From an uncultured Clostridia bacterium (GTDB lineage: Bacteria; Bacillota; Clostridia; Christensenellales; CAG-138): a DNA stretch of 52,776 nt. The position numbers and the translations under genes were made by a program. Under the pieces are notes generated by a model. The model did no database searches, was not told where the DNA came from, and was given only the letters and a program-made list of their open reading frames with translations. The stretch covers positions 1 to 52,776 of the forward strand of contig CAMKES010000014.1 of the NCBI GenBank assembly GCA_946411635.1, written 5' to 3'. How positions within the stretch are numbered: position 1 is the first letter of the stretch; each line of letters opens with the position of its first letter. Positions 36,824 to 44,551 of this stretch are shown here, piece by piece.

Positions 36824-39800
36824 ATGAAACGGATCTTATCCCTGCTGCTGTGTCTCGTTCTGACCGCGACGGTCCTGCCGTCCGCGCTGGCGGAGGAAAC
36901 GGGACCCGTCGGAGAGCAGACGGCCTCCGTCGTGGCAAGCGGCTCCTGCGGCACGAATCTCAGCTGGACGCTGACCGACGACGGCGAATTCAAAATCACC
37001 GGAAGCGGCCCGATGGACGATTATTCCACGTACGGCGTACAGCCGTGGGCGGATTATCGCAGTCAGATCAAGCGCATTTCGCTCTCGTCCTCGCAGACGA
37101 CCGTCGGGAAGTTTGCGTTTGACGGCTGCAAGAATCTGAACTCCGTCTGGTTTCCGTATTCGCTTACGAGGATCGGCGCCTTTGCATTCAACAACGACAC
37201 GTCTCTGAAAAGCATATCCATCACAAAAAACATCAAAACGGTGGAAACCGGAGCGTTTTCGTATTGCTCGAAGCTGGAAACGGTGACCATCGAAAACGGC
37301 GTGGAGGAGCTCGGCAGGGAAGCGTTCCTCTATTGCGGGGCGCTGGAGTCGGTCGAGATGCCCGACAGCGTCACGACGCTCGGGAGAGGCTGTTTCCAGA
37401 TCTGCAGCTCCATGAAAACGCTGCGGATCTCGCCGAACGTCAAGGTGCTTACGTCCAAAGTGTTCGACTCCTGCAACGCGCTGACGTACGTCAAGATCCC
37501 GGCGGGCGTCGAGGAGATCGAGGACGCGTTCATTCGCGCGACGTCGCTGACCCGCGTCGATCTTCCGAACACCGTGACGAAGATCAACTGCAACGCGTTC
37601 CCGTCCACGCAGCCGGTCGACGTCTACTTCTTCGGCACGCAGAGCGAGTGGGATGCGGTCACGGTCGAAGGCAGCTTCCCCTCGAACGTCACGGTCCATA
37701 TCGCCGATTACTGCGGCGATGACCTCGTCTGGTCGCTCGACGGCACCGTATTGAATATCGTCGGCACCGGCGACATGTACGACTATGAATGGAATTACGG
37801 GTACTCCGTACCTTGGGCGGACGCGCTCGAGACGATCACGGAGGTCCACCTTCCCGAGGGCATGACCTCGATCGGAAACTTCGCGTTCCCGGATATGACG
37901 TCGCTGACCTCGTTTGAGATCCCGAGCACGGTGACGCGCATCGGCGAATGGTCGATGACCGATATGGAGGGCGTACAGACGCTCGTGCTTCCGGGCGGGA
38001 TCACGTCGATCGGCGAAGGCGCGTTCTCCGGATCGAAATACGGATCGGTCGTTCTGCCGGACGGACTTGCGGAAGCGAATCTCGGCACCCGGCTGTTCGA
38101 AGCCTGTACCGAACTCGAGCATATCACGCTGCCGGACGGAATGGAATCCATACCGGATCAGATGTTTTCGTCCTGTCATAAACTGAATCACGTTGTGATT
38201 CCGGACGGCGTTTCCGAGATCGGCGGCAGCGCGTTCTTCGATTGTCAGGCGCTTTCGGATATCACGCTTCCGGACACACTCTCTCACATCGAATTCGGCG
38301 TGTTCGCAGGCTGCACCTCGCTGGAAAGCATCGAGCTTCCGCGTTCGATAAAGACAATCGGGCAATACGCCTTTTACGGCTGTTCCGCATTGAAAACGAT
38401 CAATCTGGGGAACGTGGTGAGCATTTTCCCGAATGCGTTTGAAAACTGCTCTTCGCTTAAGGAGATCCCGCTTTCACCCATTGTGAAAAACATCGATGAA
38501 AAAGCGTTTTTGAACAGCGGACTGACCGATATCTGGTTCGCCGGCACACAGGATGAATGGACTGCCGTAACGGTCGCAGACGATGCGATCCCGGGCAACA
38601 CGGAAATTCATTACGTGCAGAAGTGCGGCGATGATCTTACCTGGAAGATAGAGGGCAAAAAGCTGATCATAACCGGAAGCGGGCCGATGTACGATTACGC
38701 GGAAATGTATATGTGGGATGAAACGAAAATCCCGTGGTACAGCAGCCGCGCTTCGATCACGAACGTAACCCTGCCGAACGGGATTACCTATCTGAGTACG
38801 CTCTCGTTCAACGGTTTTACAAGCCTGGTGAGCATCTCGCTGCCCGACAGTGTGAAGGAAATCGGTCATAATCTGTTCGCCGACTGCACGAAGCTTTCGA
38901 GCGTTCGCCTGCCGAAGGATATCCGTTTTCTCGGAGACGATGATTTCAGAAATTGTACATCGCTGCAAAGCATCGACCTGCCCGCGTCGGTTACTTCGAT
39001 CGGTGACGGCAGCTTTTACGGATGTACGGCGCTCAAAAACATCGACCTGCGCAATATAAAATGGATCGGCGCGCTTGCGTTTGAAAACTGCACCTCGCTT
39101 GAGGAGGTCGTTCTGACCGGCGAGATGATCGGCATCGGAGGAGACGCGTTCAAAAACTGCACGTCGCTGACCCGCTTCGTCGGTCCGGATTCGTTTAACG
39201 AGTCGTACGGCTGCCCGTTTACCGGCTGCACGAAGCTGACGAGCGTTTCGATGCGCGGCATGATCCCGTATCAGTTCTTTAAGGATTTCACGACGCTGAA
39301 GGCCGTGACGCTGACCAAATCGGTCGACCGGATCTACGAGGACGCGTTCTCCGGCTGTACGGGACTGACCGACGTGTACTATCTCGGTACGCCGGTCGAC
39401 AAATACGAGATCCTGGAATACCCGAACGCGATCGACGAGGGCAACGATCCGCTGTACGACGCGACCTGGCACTACCTCACGTCGCAGTCCTTAAGCTTTG
39501 AGGAGGGCGAAGTCGAATACCGCGGCACGACGCCGTACGTCATCTACGACAAGACGCCGAAGACGCCGCGCGTGCGCGTCGAAATGGAAGGCGGCTTCCC
39601 GATCGATCCGGCGCTGTTCACGGTCACGTACCGCAGCAATACGGATCCCGGCACGGGCTTTGCGGACGTCGTGATCGACGGCGCGCCGTTCGAGCTGAAC
39701 CTGTGGTTCAAGATCTATATGCCGGCAACGACGTCCACGTCCGTCGCGAACACCGGGACGGGGATCCTGGTCAGCTGGGAGCCGGTCGAGAACGCGAAGG

Positions 39801-40294
39801 GCTACGTGATCTATCGCCGCGCGTGGAACCTGGTCGACGACGGCTGGACGTCGTTCGAGCGCTGGAACAATACGACGGCGACGACGTGGACCGACACCAA
39901 GGTCTACGCGGGCACGCGGTATCAGTACGGCGTCAAGGCGTACTTCAACGATCCGATGGACAACTACAACCTCGGCATGGTCGGTCCGCTCAGAACGACC
40001 GTGCGCATCACCACGCGCACGCTGAAGAGCCTGACCGCGGGCACGAAGCAGGTCACCGCAAAATGGAGCGGCAGCTCGGTCTTCACCGGGTATCAGGTGC
40101 AGATCGCGACGAACGCCGCGTTCACGAAGAATCTCAAGACGGAGAAGATCGCCAATCCGAAGGCGTATCAGACCACGTTCAAGAGCCTGAAGGCGGGCAC
40201 GACGTACTACGCGCGCGTCCGCTCGTACCACGTGTTCAACGGCATGACGTATTTCGGCGAGTGGTCGAACGTGCTGAGCGCGAAAACAAAATAA
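36824..40294 (+). CDS. Secreted BspA-like leucine-rich repeat protein with fibronectin type III ends
   Basis: The protein is 1156 aa. ATG at 36824 has GAAAGGAGAA upstream and opens a signal peptide (1-22). Three large modules follow. Each begins with a beta cap, CGTNLSW (about 42), CGDDLVW (about 297) or CGDDLTW (about 601), followed by a G-x-G-x-M-x-D-Y segment. Each continues with LRR_5 repeats of the type AFxxCxxLxxVxLP. The first two close with FxGTQxEWxAVTV. Residues about 890-965 form a beta domain, and two fibronectin type III domains end the protein (about 967-1060 and 1062-1156). No sortase motif or S-layer domain is seen. Such proteins adhere to host or fibre surfaces. The stretch 38100-39050 is visibly less GC-rich than the ends, suggesting a mosaic. 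Confidence 0.92.
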   Translation: MKRILSLLLCLVLTATVLPSALAEETGPVGEQTASVVASGSCGTNLSWTLTDDGEFKITGSGPMDDYSTYGVQPWADYRSQIKRISLSSSQTTVGKFAFDGCKNLNSVWFPYSLTRIGAFAFNNDTSLKSISITKNIKTVETGAFSYCSKLETVTIENGVEELGREAFLYCGALESVEMPDSVTTLGRGCFQICSSMKTLRISPNVKVLTSKVFDSCNALTYVKIPAGVEEIEDAFIRATSLTRVDLPNTVTKINCNAFPSTQPVDVYFFGTQSEWDAVTVEGSFPSNVTVHIADYCGDDLVWSLDGTVLNIVGTGDMYDYEWNYGYSVPWADALETITEVHLPEGMTSIGNFAFPDMTSLTSFEIPSTVTRIGEWSMTDMEGVQTLVLPGGITSIGEGAFSGSKYGSVVLPDGLAEANLGTRLFEACTELEHITLPDGMESIPDQMFSSCHKLNHVVIPDGVSEIGGSAFFDCQALSDITLPDTLSHIEFGVFAGCTSLESIELPRSIKTIGQYAFYGCSALKTINLGNVVSIFPNAFENCSSLKEIPLSPIVKNIDEKAFLNSGLTDIWFAGTQDEWTAVTVADDAIPGNTEIHYVQKCGDDLTWKIEGKKLIITGSGPMYDYAEMYMWDETKIPWYSSRASITNVTLPNGITYLSTLSFNGFTSLVSISLPDSVKEIGHNLFADCTKLSSVRLPKDIRFLGDDDFRNCTSLQSIDLPASVTSIGDGSFYGCTALKNIDLRNIKWIGALAFENCTSLEEVVLTGEMIGIGGDAFKNCTSLTRFVGPDSFNESYGCPFTGCTKLTSVSMRGMIPYQFFKDFTTLKAVTLTKSVDRIYEDAFSGCTGLTDVYYLGTPVDKYEILEYPNAIDEGNDPLYDATWHYLTSQSLSFEEGEVEYRGTTPYVIYDKTPKTPRVRVEMEGGFPIDPALFTVTYRSNTDPGTGFADVVIDGAPFELNLWFKIYMPATTSTSVANTGTGILVSWEPVENAKGYVIYRRAWNLVDDGWTSFERWNNTTATTWTDTKVYAGTRYQYGVKAYFNDPMDNYNLGMVGPLRTTVRITTRTLKSLTAGTKQVTAKWSGSSVFTGYQVQIATNAAFTKNLKTEKIANPKAYQTTFKSLKAGTTYYARVRSYHVFNGMTYFGEWSNVLSAKTK

Positions 40295-40301
40295 CACGAC
40301 C

Positions 40302-40342
40302 GCACGAAAAAAAGCACCGGGAAACCGGTGCTTTTTTCGTGC
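40302..40342 (+). terminator. Terminator after the LRR gene
   Basis: GCACCGG and CCGGTGC pair around GAAA, with A7 and T6 flanks extending the stem to an outer GCACG/CGTGC. It may act in both directions. Confidence 0.93.
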
Positions 40343-40372
40343 ATGTACGTATTGTGTACCCTGTCGGGACGA

Positions 40373-41050
40373 TCACGTGAAATGGATGATGCCGTCGAAG
40401 CGGCACTTTTTGTAAAGCCTGACGAAGGTGTCGATCGAGCAGACGATCGGGTCGCCCTCCTTGTAGCGCTTGCCGTCGATCCTGCGCGCGAAGTTGTCCG
40501 AGAAGTAGACCTTGCCGTTCTCGATGCCGTGGATGAACAGCGTGTGCCCGTACCGCTTGCCCGCCTTGCTGAAGCCCTTCTCGAAGCCGACGAGGATGTT
40601 GCGCGCGTGCGGATCGCTCTTTGCGATCGCTTCGAGCGCGGATCGCAGCGTGTATTTCTTGTGCGAATACGCGGTGATCCGATAGCCGCCGGTCGTTTCG
40701 GTCTTCTTGCTGTATACGTCGAATTCGCGGTTGCCGTTGCAGCCGATGTATTTTTTGTTGATGCCGAGCACCAGAAGCTGGCGGTTCACGTACGCGCCGC
40801 ACTTGCCCTTGAAGTTCTTGCGCCGCGCGCTCTTTTTCGCCGCCTTGTAGGTCGCGCGGATCTGCGCGATCAGCTCCTCGCCGCGGGAGGGATCCTCCTT
40901 TTCGGGCACGATGCGGGACGGGACGCCTTCCGGAACGCGCACGTCGATCGGGACCTGCGCGTCGGCCCTTGCGGCCGAAGCGGGAAGCAGAGGAACGAGA
41001 AGGCACAGCGCCGCGATCAGCGCCGCAAGCGTTCGTTTGATACGGATCAT
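40373..41050 (-). CDS. Secreted Cys/His protein, papain-like or CHAP-like
   Basis: The protein is 225 aa. A signal peptide ends near LLPASAARA (about residue 28). After a charged spacer comes GKCGAYVNRQL (Cys near residue 85), then HTLFIHGIENGKVYFSDN (His near 168, Asn/Asp near 186). Cys, His and Asn/Asp in this order and spacing suggest an NlpC/CHAP/papain-type fold acting on peptidoglycan or proteins. The match is to the general pattern only and no family was clearly recognised. AAAGGAGG precedes the ATG. Confidence 0.65.
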   Translation of the reverse strand: MIRIKRTLAALIAALCLLVPLLPASAARADAQVPIDVRVPEGVPSRIVPEKEDPSRGEELIAQIRATYKAAKKSARRKNFKGKCGAYVNRQLLVLGINKKYIGCNGNREFDVYSKKTETTGGYRITAYSHKKYTLRSALEAIAKSDPHARNILVGFEKGFSKAGKRYGHTLFIHGIENGKVYFSDNFARRIDGKRYKEGDPIVCSIDTFVRLYKKCRFDGIIHFT

Positions 41051-41206
41051 AAGAAGCCTCCTTTCCCGAACCGTATCGTATCACAGAAAACGGCGCTTGT
41101 GCCGGTTTTCGATGTTTCTTTAAATACTGTTTTCAAAATATCCGATTATTCATAAACCGGTCACGGTTTGGTCCGAAACCGGTCGTTTTTTCTTCACGGA
41201 CCCGCC

Positions 41207-41242
41207 AAAAATCAAACGGGCGCAGAGCGTTTGCTCTGCGCC
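41207..41242 (-). terminator. Terminator of the M15 peptidase gene
   Basis: On the minus strand GGCGCAGAGC and GCTCTGCGCC pair around AAAC, followed by CGTTTGATTTTT. The rest of the 200-bp gap 41051-41256 holds only a possible TACGAT -10 with extended TG for the gene at 41050. Confidence 0.85.
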
Positions 41243-41256
41243 GGAGCGTTCGCAGG

Positions 41257-42654
41257 TTACGGCTGCGCGGGGGAGGCGGAGGGGAGCGGCGCGGGCGACG
41301 GCAGCGCGTCCTTTGCGGGAAGCGGCTTGTCCGTTTCCACGGGATCCGCGTATTCCTTGACCTTCCGGAGCCCATGCTGCGCGTCGTCGTGCTTGTAGGT
41401 CACGAACTCGCTGAGGCAGAAGTGCATGGCGTCGCTCGTGGATTTGTAGTAGTGCGCCCAGTCGAACCCCGCGCGGAAGAACCCGAGCTCGTAGAGCAGG
41501 TAGTTCACGCAGGTCTCGGGCACGCCGTTCGGATCGAGCCCGTACGCGCCGTCGTAGGTGAAATCGTAATACGGCACGCCGTCGGCTTCGAGGATGCCGT
41601 TGAACGTGAGATGTCCCTTCACGTCGTCGTCGATCAGCGCCGTGTTGGCGTCGTTGTTCTTGTTCGGCTCCATCGAGGCGTTCACGTCGACCGCCGTGCC
41701 GAACGAATGATGACTGATCGCCTTGAGGCTCGAGGTGAACCGCGACACGTAGCAGCCGTCGTACTCGGTGATCAGCGCGCTCGCGCGGATCAGTCCCGTG
41801 TCGCCGTTCGTGCCGTGCACGCGGAGCACGCTCGTGTCGAGATACGCGAACGCCTTTTCGAAATACGGAACGGCGTCGATATGCACGAGCCAGTTCGTGC
41901 CGTCCGGATACCCGGGGATCGACGTGATGTACGCGTCCTCCCAGGCCGGATCCGCAAGGATGTAGCGGCCGTTGACGCGCTGGAAGCGGTAGAGGAAGCG
42001 CGTGTCGTCGCCGAAGAATTTCAGCGCTTCGGGATACGAGTCGGGGAAGCTCTCCTTCGTGATCGTTTCCCATTCGTCGCCGACGACGCGGAACGTACAG
42101 CGGCAGACCTCGACCGCGCGCGAGCCCTTGACGGCGACGCTGATCTTCAGCGTATGCAGGCCGACCGTAAACCCGGTGAAATCGACGAGCGAGGAAAGCG
42201 ACGCGCCCTCGTCCGTGCTCGCGTCGGTCAGCGCGTACACGCCGACGCTGCCGTGTGAAAGATGCACCGCCCTGCGGTACGGATACACGCCCTTGTTGTT
42301 GTGCGCGCAGGAGACCGAAACGTGCACCGAGTCGATCGGATAGTTCGCGTAGACCGTGCCGCCGATCGCGTACGCGCCGCCGAGGGGCAGCACCGCGCCG
42401 TTCTCCGGCAGCGGATACGCGGGATCCGGACGGAAATCCAGCACGAGATCGGGCGGCGGCGTCGCCTCCGCGTTCAGCGAAACGACGCCCTCGTCGATGA
42501 ACTGCACCTCGTCGTCATCGGGTCCGTCGGGATCGAAGGCGGGGGAGGCGGAGCGCGACGCAAGCACGGCGAACAGAACGATCAGAAGCAGCATCACGCC
42601 GGTCAGCGCGCCGATCACGATCTTCTGTTTTTGGCTCCAGTCGGAGATGCGCAA
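41257..42654 (-). CDS. Membrane-anchored M15 (VanY-like) D-Ala-D-Ala carboxypeptidase
   Basis: The protein is 465 aa. It starts at TTG 42654 with AAAGGAGC eight bases upstream. One membrane helix (about residues 12-33) anchors it. A middle region of about 200 residues looks like an Ig-like or beta domain. The C-terminal M15 domain has the zinc motifs SHHSFGTAVDVN (about 318-329) and SDAMHFCLSEF (about 413-423), corresponding to SxHxxGxAxD and the later His. It should trim peptidoglycan stem peptides outside the membrane. A Pro/Ser-rich tail ends it. Confidence 0.88.
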   Translation of the reverse strand: MRISDWSQKQKIVIGALTGVMLLLIVLFAVLASRSASPAFDPDGPDDDEVQFIDEGVVSLNAEATPPPDLVLDFRPDPAYPLPENGAVLPLGGAYAIGGTVYANYPIDSVHVSVSCAHNNKGVYPYRRAVHLSHGSVGVYALTDASTDEGASLSSLVDFTGFTVGLHTLKISVAVKGSRAVEVCRCTFRVVGDEWETITKESFPDSYPEALKFFGDDTRFLYRFQRVNGRYILADPAWEDAYITSIPGYPDGTNWLVHIDAVPYFEKAFAYLDTSVLRVHGTNGDTGLIRASALITEYDGCYVSRFTSSLKAISHHSFGTAVDVNASMEPNKNNDANTALIDDDVKGHLTFNGILEADGVPYYDFTYDGAYGLDPNGVPETCVNYLLYELGFFRAGFDWAHYYKSTSDAMHFCLSEFVTYKHDDAQHGLRKVKEYADPVETDKPLPAKDALPSPAPLPSASPAQP

Positions 42655-42713
42655 GGGGGAAGCTCCTTTCGGGACCGCCGCGAAAACCGGCGGTTCTTCG
42701 GTTTCGATGCCTT

Positions 42714-42722
42714 ATTATACCA
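42714..42722 (-). promoter_or_regulatory. Extended -10 promoter of the M15 gene
   Basis: TGGTATAAT on the minus strand. A TTGACA lies 20 bp upstream, too far for the normal spacing, so the extended -10 is likely the main determinant. Confidence 0.6.
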
Positions 42723-42771
42723 TTTCCATGAAACACGTTTGTCAACAGAGTGTGAACAATGGTCCGGCGAA

Positions 42772-42799
42772 CAAAAAAAACACCCGTCCCGGAGGACGG
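42772..42799 (-). terminator. Minus-strand terminator left of the 194-bp repeats
   Basis: CCGTCC and GGACGG pair around TCCG on the minus strand, followed by GTG and about nine T. It is the third terminator in a row after the YegP gene. Confidence 0.8.
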
Positions 42800-42916
42800 A
42801 TGACCGGAAGCCGAAGGAGGGGTTCGAGGACGGCGCCGGAAACCGCGTTGCCCGGTTCCGGAGGCTGTACTGACGTATGCGACGGACCGGGAACGCGGTT
42901 CGTTTGCGGGGAACCG

Positions 42917-42946
42917 ATAAAAAGAAAGGGCGCAAGGCCCTTTCTT
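42917..42946 (-). terminator. Terminator in repeat copy 1
   Basis: AAGAAAGGGC and GCCCTTTCTT pair around a 5-nt loop, followed on the minus strand by TTTATC. Confidence 0.85.
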
Positions 42947-43110
42947 CTTTACAGGTATTGGATGATTTCCTTCGCCGCAAACGGTCCGACGCCGTGACCG
43001 GAAGCCGAAGGAGGGTTTCGAGGACGGCGCCGGAAACCGCGTTGCCCGGTTCCGGAGGCTATACTGACGTATGCGACGGACCGGGAACGCGGTTCGTTTG
43101 CGGGGAACCG

Positions 43111-43140
43111 ATAAAAAGAAAGGGCGCAAGGCCCTTTCTT
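43111..43140 (-). terminator. Terminator in repeat copy 2
   Basis: This is identical to the one in copy 1. It is the first met by transcripts from the YegP gene. Confidence 0.87.
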
Positions 43141-43204
43141 CTTTACAGGTATTGGATGATTTCCTTCGCCGCAAACGGTCCGACGCCGTGACCGGAAGCC
43201 GAAG

Positions 43205-43576
43205 TTACGCTTCGACTTTGACGACGGGCGCTTCGGGCGCGTTCTTCTTGATGCTCTCGATGCCCTTGAAGCAGCTGGCCTTGGCCTTGTAGCCTTCGCC
43301 GGTCACGATGATCTCGCCGTTTCTTGCCTTCAGACGGAAGCGGAATTCACCGGCCTTGTCCTTGTAGACTTCGAACTTCGGATGCTTCTTGACTTCGAAT
43401 CCTTCGACGGTCTGATCCTCGATCTCGCCGAGGCAGGACTTGCGAACGCTCTCGATGCCGTTCATGCATGCGCTTTCGGTGGTGTAGATCTCGCTGACCG
43501 CGATGATCTCGCCGTTGCCGGCCTTCAGATTGAACTTGATACCGGACTTTACTTCTTTGACTTCAAACTTTCCCAT
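43205..43576 (-). CDS. YegP family protein (DUF1508 tandem)
   Basis: The protein is 123 aa with two copies of the DUF1508/UPF0339 domain. The first has KFEVKEVKSGIKFNLKAGNG with SACMNGIESVRK, the second FEVYKDKAGEFRFRLKARNG with ASCFKGIESIKK. The function is unknown. ATG at 43576 has AGGA eight bases upstream; ATG at 43582 would place the site too close. It is transcribed alone, followed by three terminators. Confidence 0.92.
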   Translation of the reverse strand: MGKFEVKEVKSGIKFNLKAGNGEIIAVSEIYTTESACMNGIESVRKSCLGEIEDQTVEGFEVKKHPKFEVYKDKAGEFRFRLKARNGEIIVTGEGYKAKASCFKGIESIKKNAPEAPVVKVEA

Positions 43577-43667
43577 GATCATGTTCCTTTCTGTTATTGG
43601 ATTTGACGGACAAACGGCCCGCCGCGCATTGTTTCGCTTGGTTGGGTTTATGCCCATTTCCGATTTC

Positions 43668-43696
43668 AGTATACCGCCGCAGCGGGGCGTTGTCAA
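43668..43696 (-). promoter_or_regulatory. Promoter of the YegP gene
   Basis: TTGACA (43691-43696) and TATACT (43668-43673) on the minus strand are exactly 17 bp apart. The leader is about 85 nt. Confidence 0.88.
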
Positions 43697-43792
43697 GAAA
43701 AATGAGCATAAAAACCGCGGCGATTCGACGCGGCGCACCACTTCCGGACGAACGGCATACGATGGAAACAGAACGTCGAAAGGAGAATGCGC

Positions 43793-44551
43793 ATGATCCC
43801 GGAAATCATCCGAGGCCTGATGCTGCCGTTTCTGGGCACGTCGATCGGCGCCGCTGCCGTACTGCTGCTGCGCGCCGAAGCGCCGAAGCGGATCGGACCG
43901 CTTCTGAACGGCTTCGCGGCGGGGATCATGGCGGCGGCGAGCGTGTTCAGCCTGCTGCTGCCCGCGATGGAGGAAGCGGAAAGCCGCGGCCGGATCCCGT
44001 GGATCCCCGCGTGCGCCGGGTTTCTGCTCGGCGCCGGTCTGCTCGCCGCGTGGGACCGGATCTCGCTGCACCGCAGGCGGACGGGGCGCATCGCGCACTC
44101 GACGCGGATGCTCGTGCTTTCGGTATCCCTGCACAACGTGCCCGAGGGCATGGCGGTCGGCGCAGCGTACGCGGGGCTGCTGGCGGGCGGCACGACCGTG
44201 ACCGCGCTCGGCGCGTTCTCGCTGTCGCTCGGGATCGCGCTGCAGAATCTGCCGGAGGGCGCGATCATCTCCATGCCGCTGCATGCGGGCGGCGTCGGCC
44301 GCGGAAAAGCGTTTCTGCTCGGCGTGCTGTCCGGCGCGTCCGAACCGGTCGCCGGGGCGCTCACGATCCTGCTCGCGCGGTTTGCCGTGCCCGCGCTGCC
44401 GTGGCTTTTAAGCTTTGCGGCGGGCGCAATGGCGTACGTCGTGGGCTTCGAACTGATCTTCGCTTTGCTCAAAGAACGTCCGGGGCGCGGGCTTTTGTGC
44501 GTGCTCGCGGGCTTTGCGCTGATGACGGCGATGGACCTGCTGCTCGGTTAA
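43793..44551 (+). CDS. ZIP family metal transporter
   Basis: The protein is 252 aa with about eight membrane helices. The two metal motifs are present: LHNVPEGMAVG (helix 4, about residue 115) and LQNLPEGAIISMPL (helix 5, about 150). Relatives such as ZupT import zinc or other divalent metals. ATG at 43793 has AAAGGAGA at good distance, better than the ATG at 43787. Its stop shares a TTAA with the stop of the convergent ABC-F gene. Confidence 0.92.
   Translation: MIPEIIRGLMLPFLGTSIGAAAVLLLRAEAPKRIGPLLNGFAAGIMAAASVFSLLLPAMEEAESRGRIPWIPACAGFLLGAGLLAAWDRISLHRRRTGRIAHSTRMLVLSVSLHNVPEGMAVGAAYAGLLAGGTTVTALGAFSLSLGIALQNLPEGAIISMPLHAGGVGRGKAFLLGVLSGASEPVAGALTILLARFAVPALPWLLSFAAGAMAYVVGFELIFALLKERPGRGLLCVLAGFALMTAMDLLLG

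Larger units (their letters stand above)
42801..43204. repeat. 194-bp tandem duplication
   Basis: Two copies, 42801-42994 and 42995-43188, differ at only about two positions, and a third begins with 16 bp at 43189-43204 before running into the YegP stop. Each unit holds a CCGGAAACC/GGTTCCGG dyad, a CGGTTC/GAACCG dyad, a minus-strand terminator, and on the minus strand a 17-codon open end reading GHGVGPFAAKEIIQYL before TAA. Together with the terminator at 42772 this accounts for the 550-bp gap 42655-43204. No gene inside it is convincing. Confidence 0.93.

Noticed and set aside
42877-43292. Two small plus-strand frames starting MRRTGNAVRLRG in the 194-bp units
   Set aside because: They have no ribosome site, cross the terminator stem, and exist only because the unit is duplicated.
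44548-44551. Overlapping stops of the ZIP and ABC-F genes as a possible frameshift
   Set aside because: Both genes have complete C-terminal parts; the shared TTAA is a tail-to-tail overlap without further meaning.
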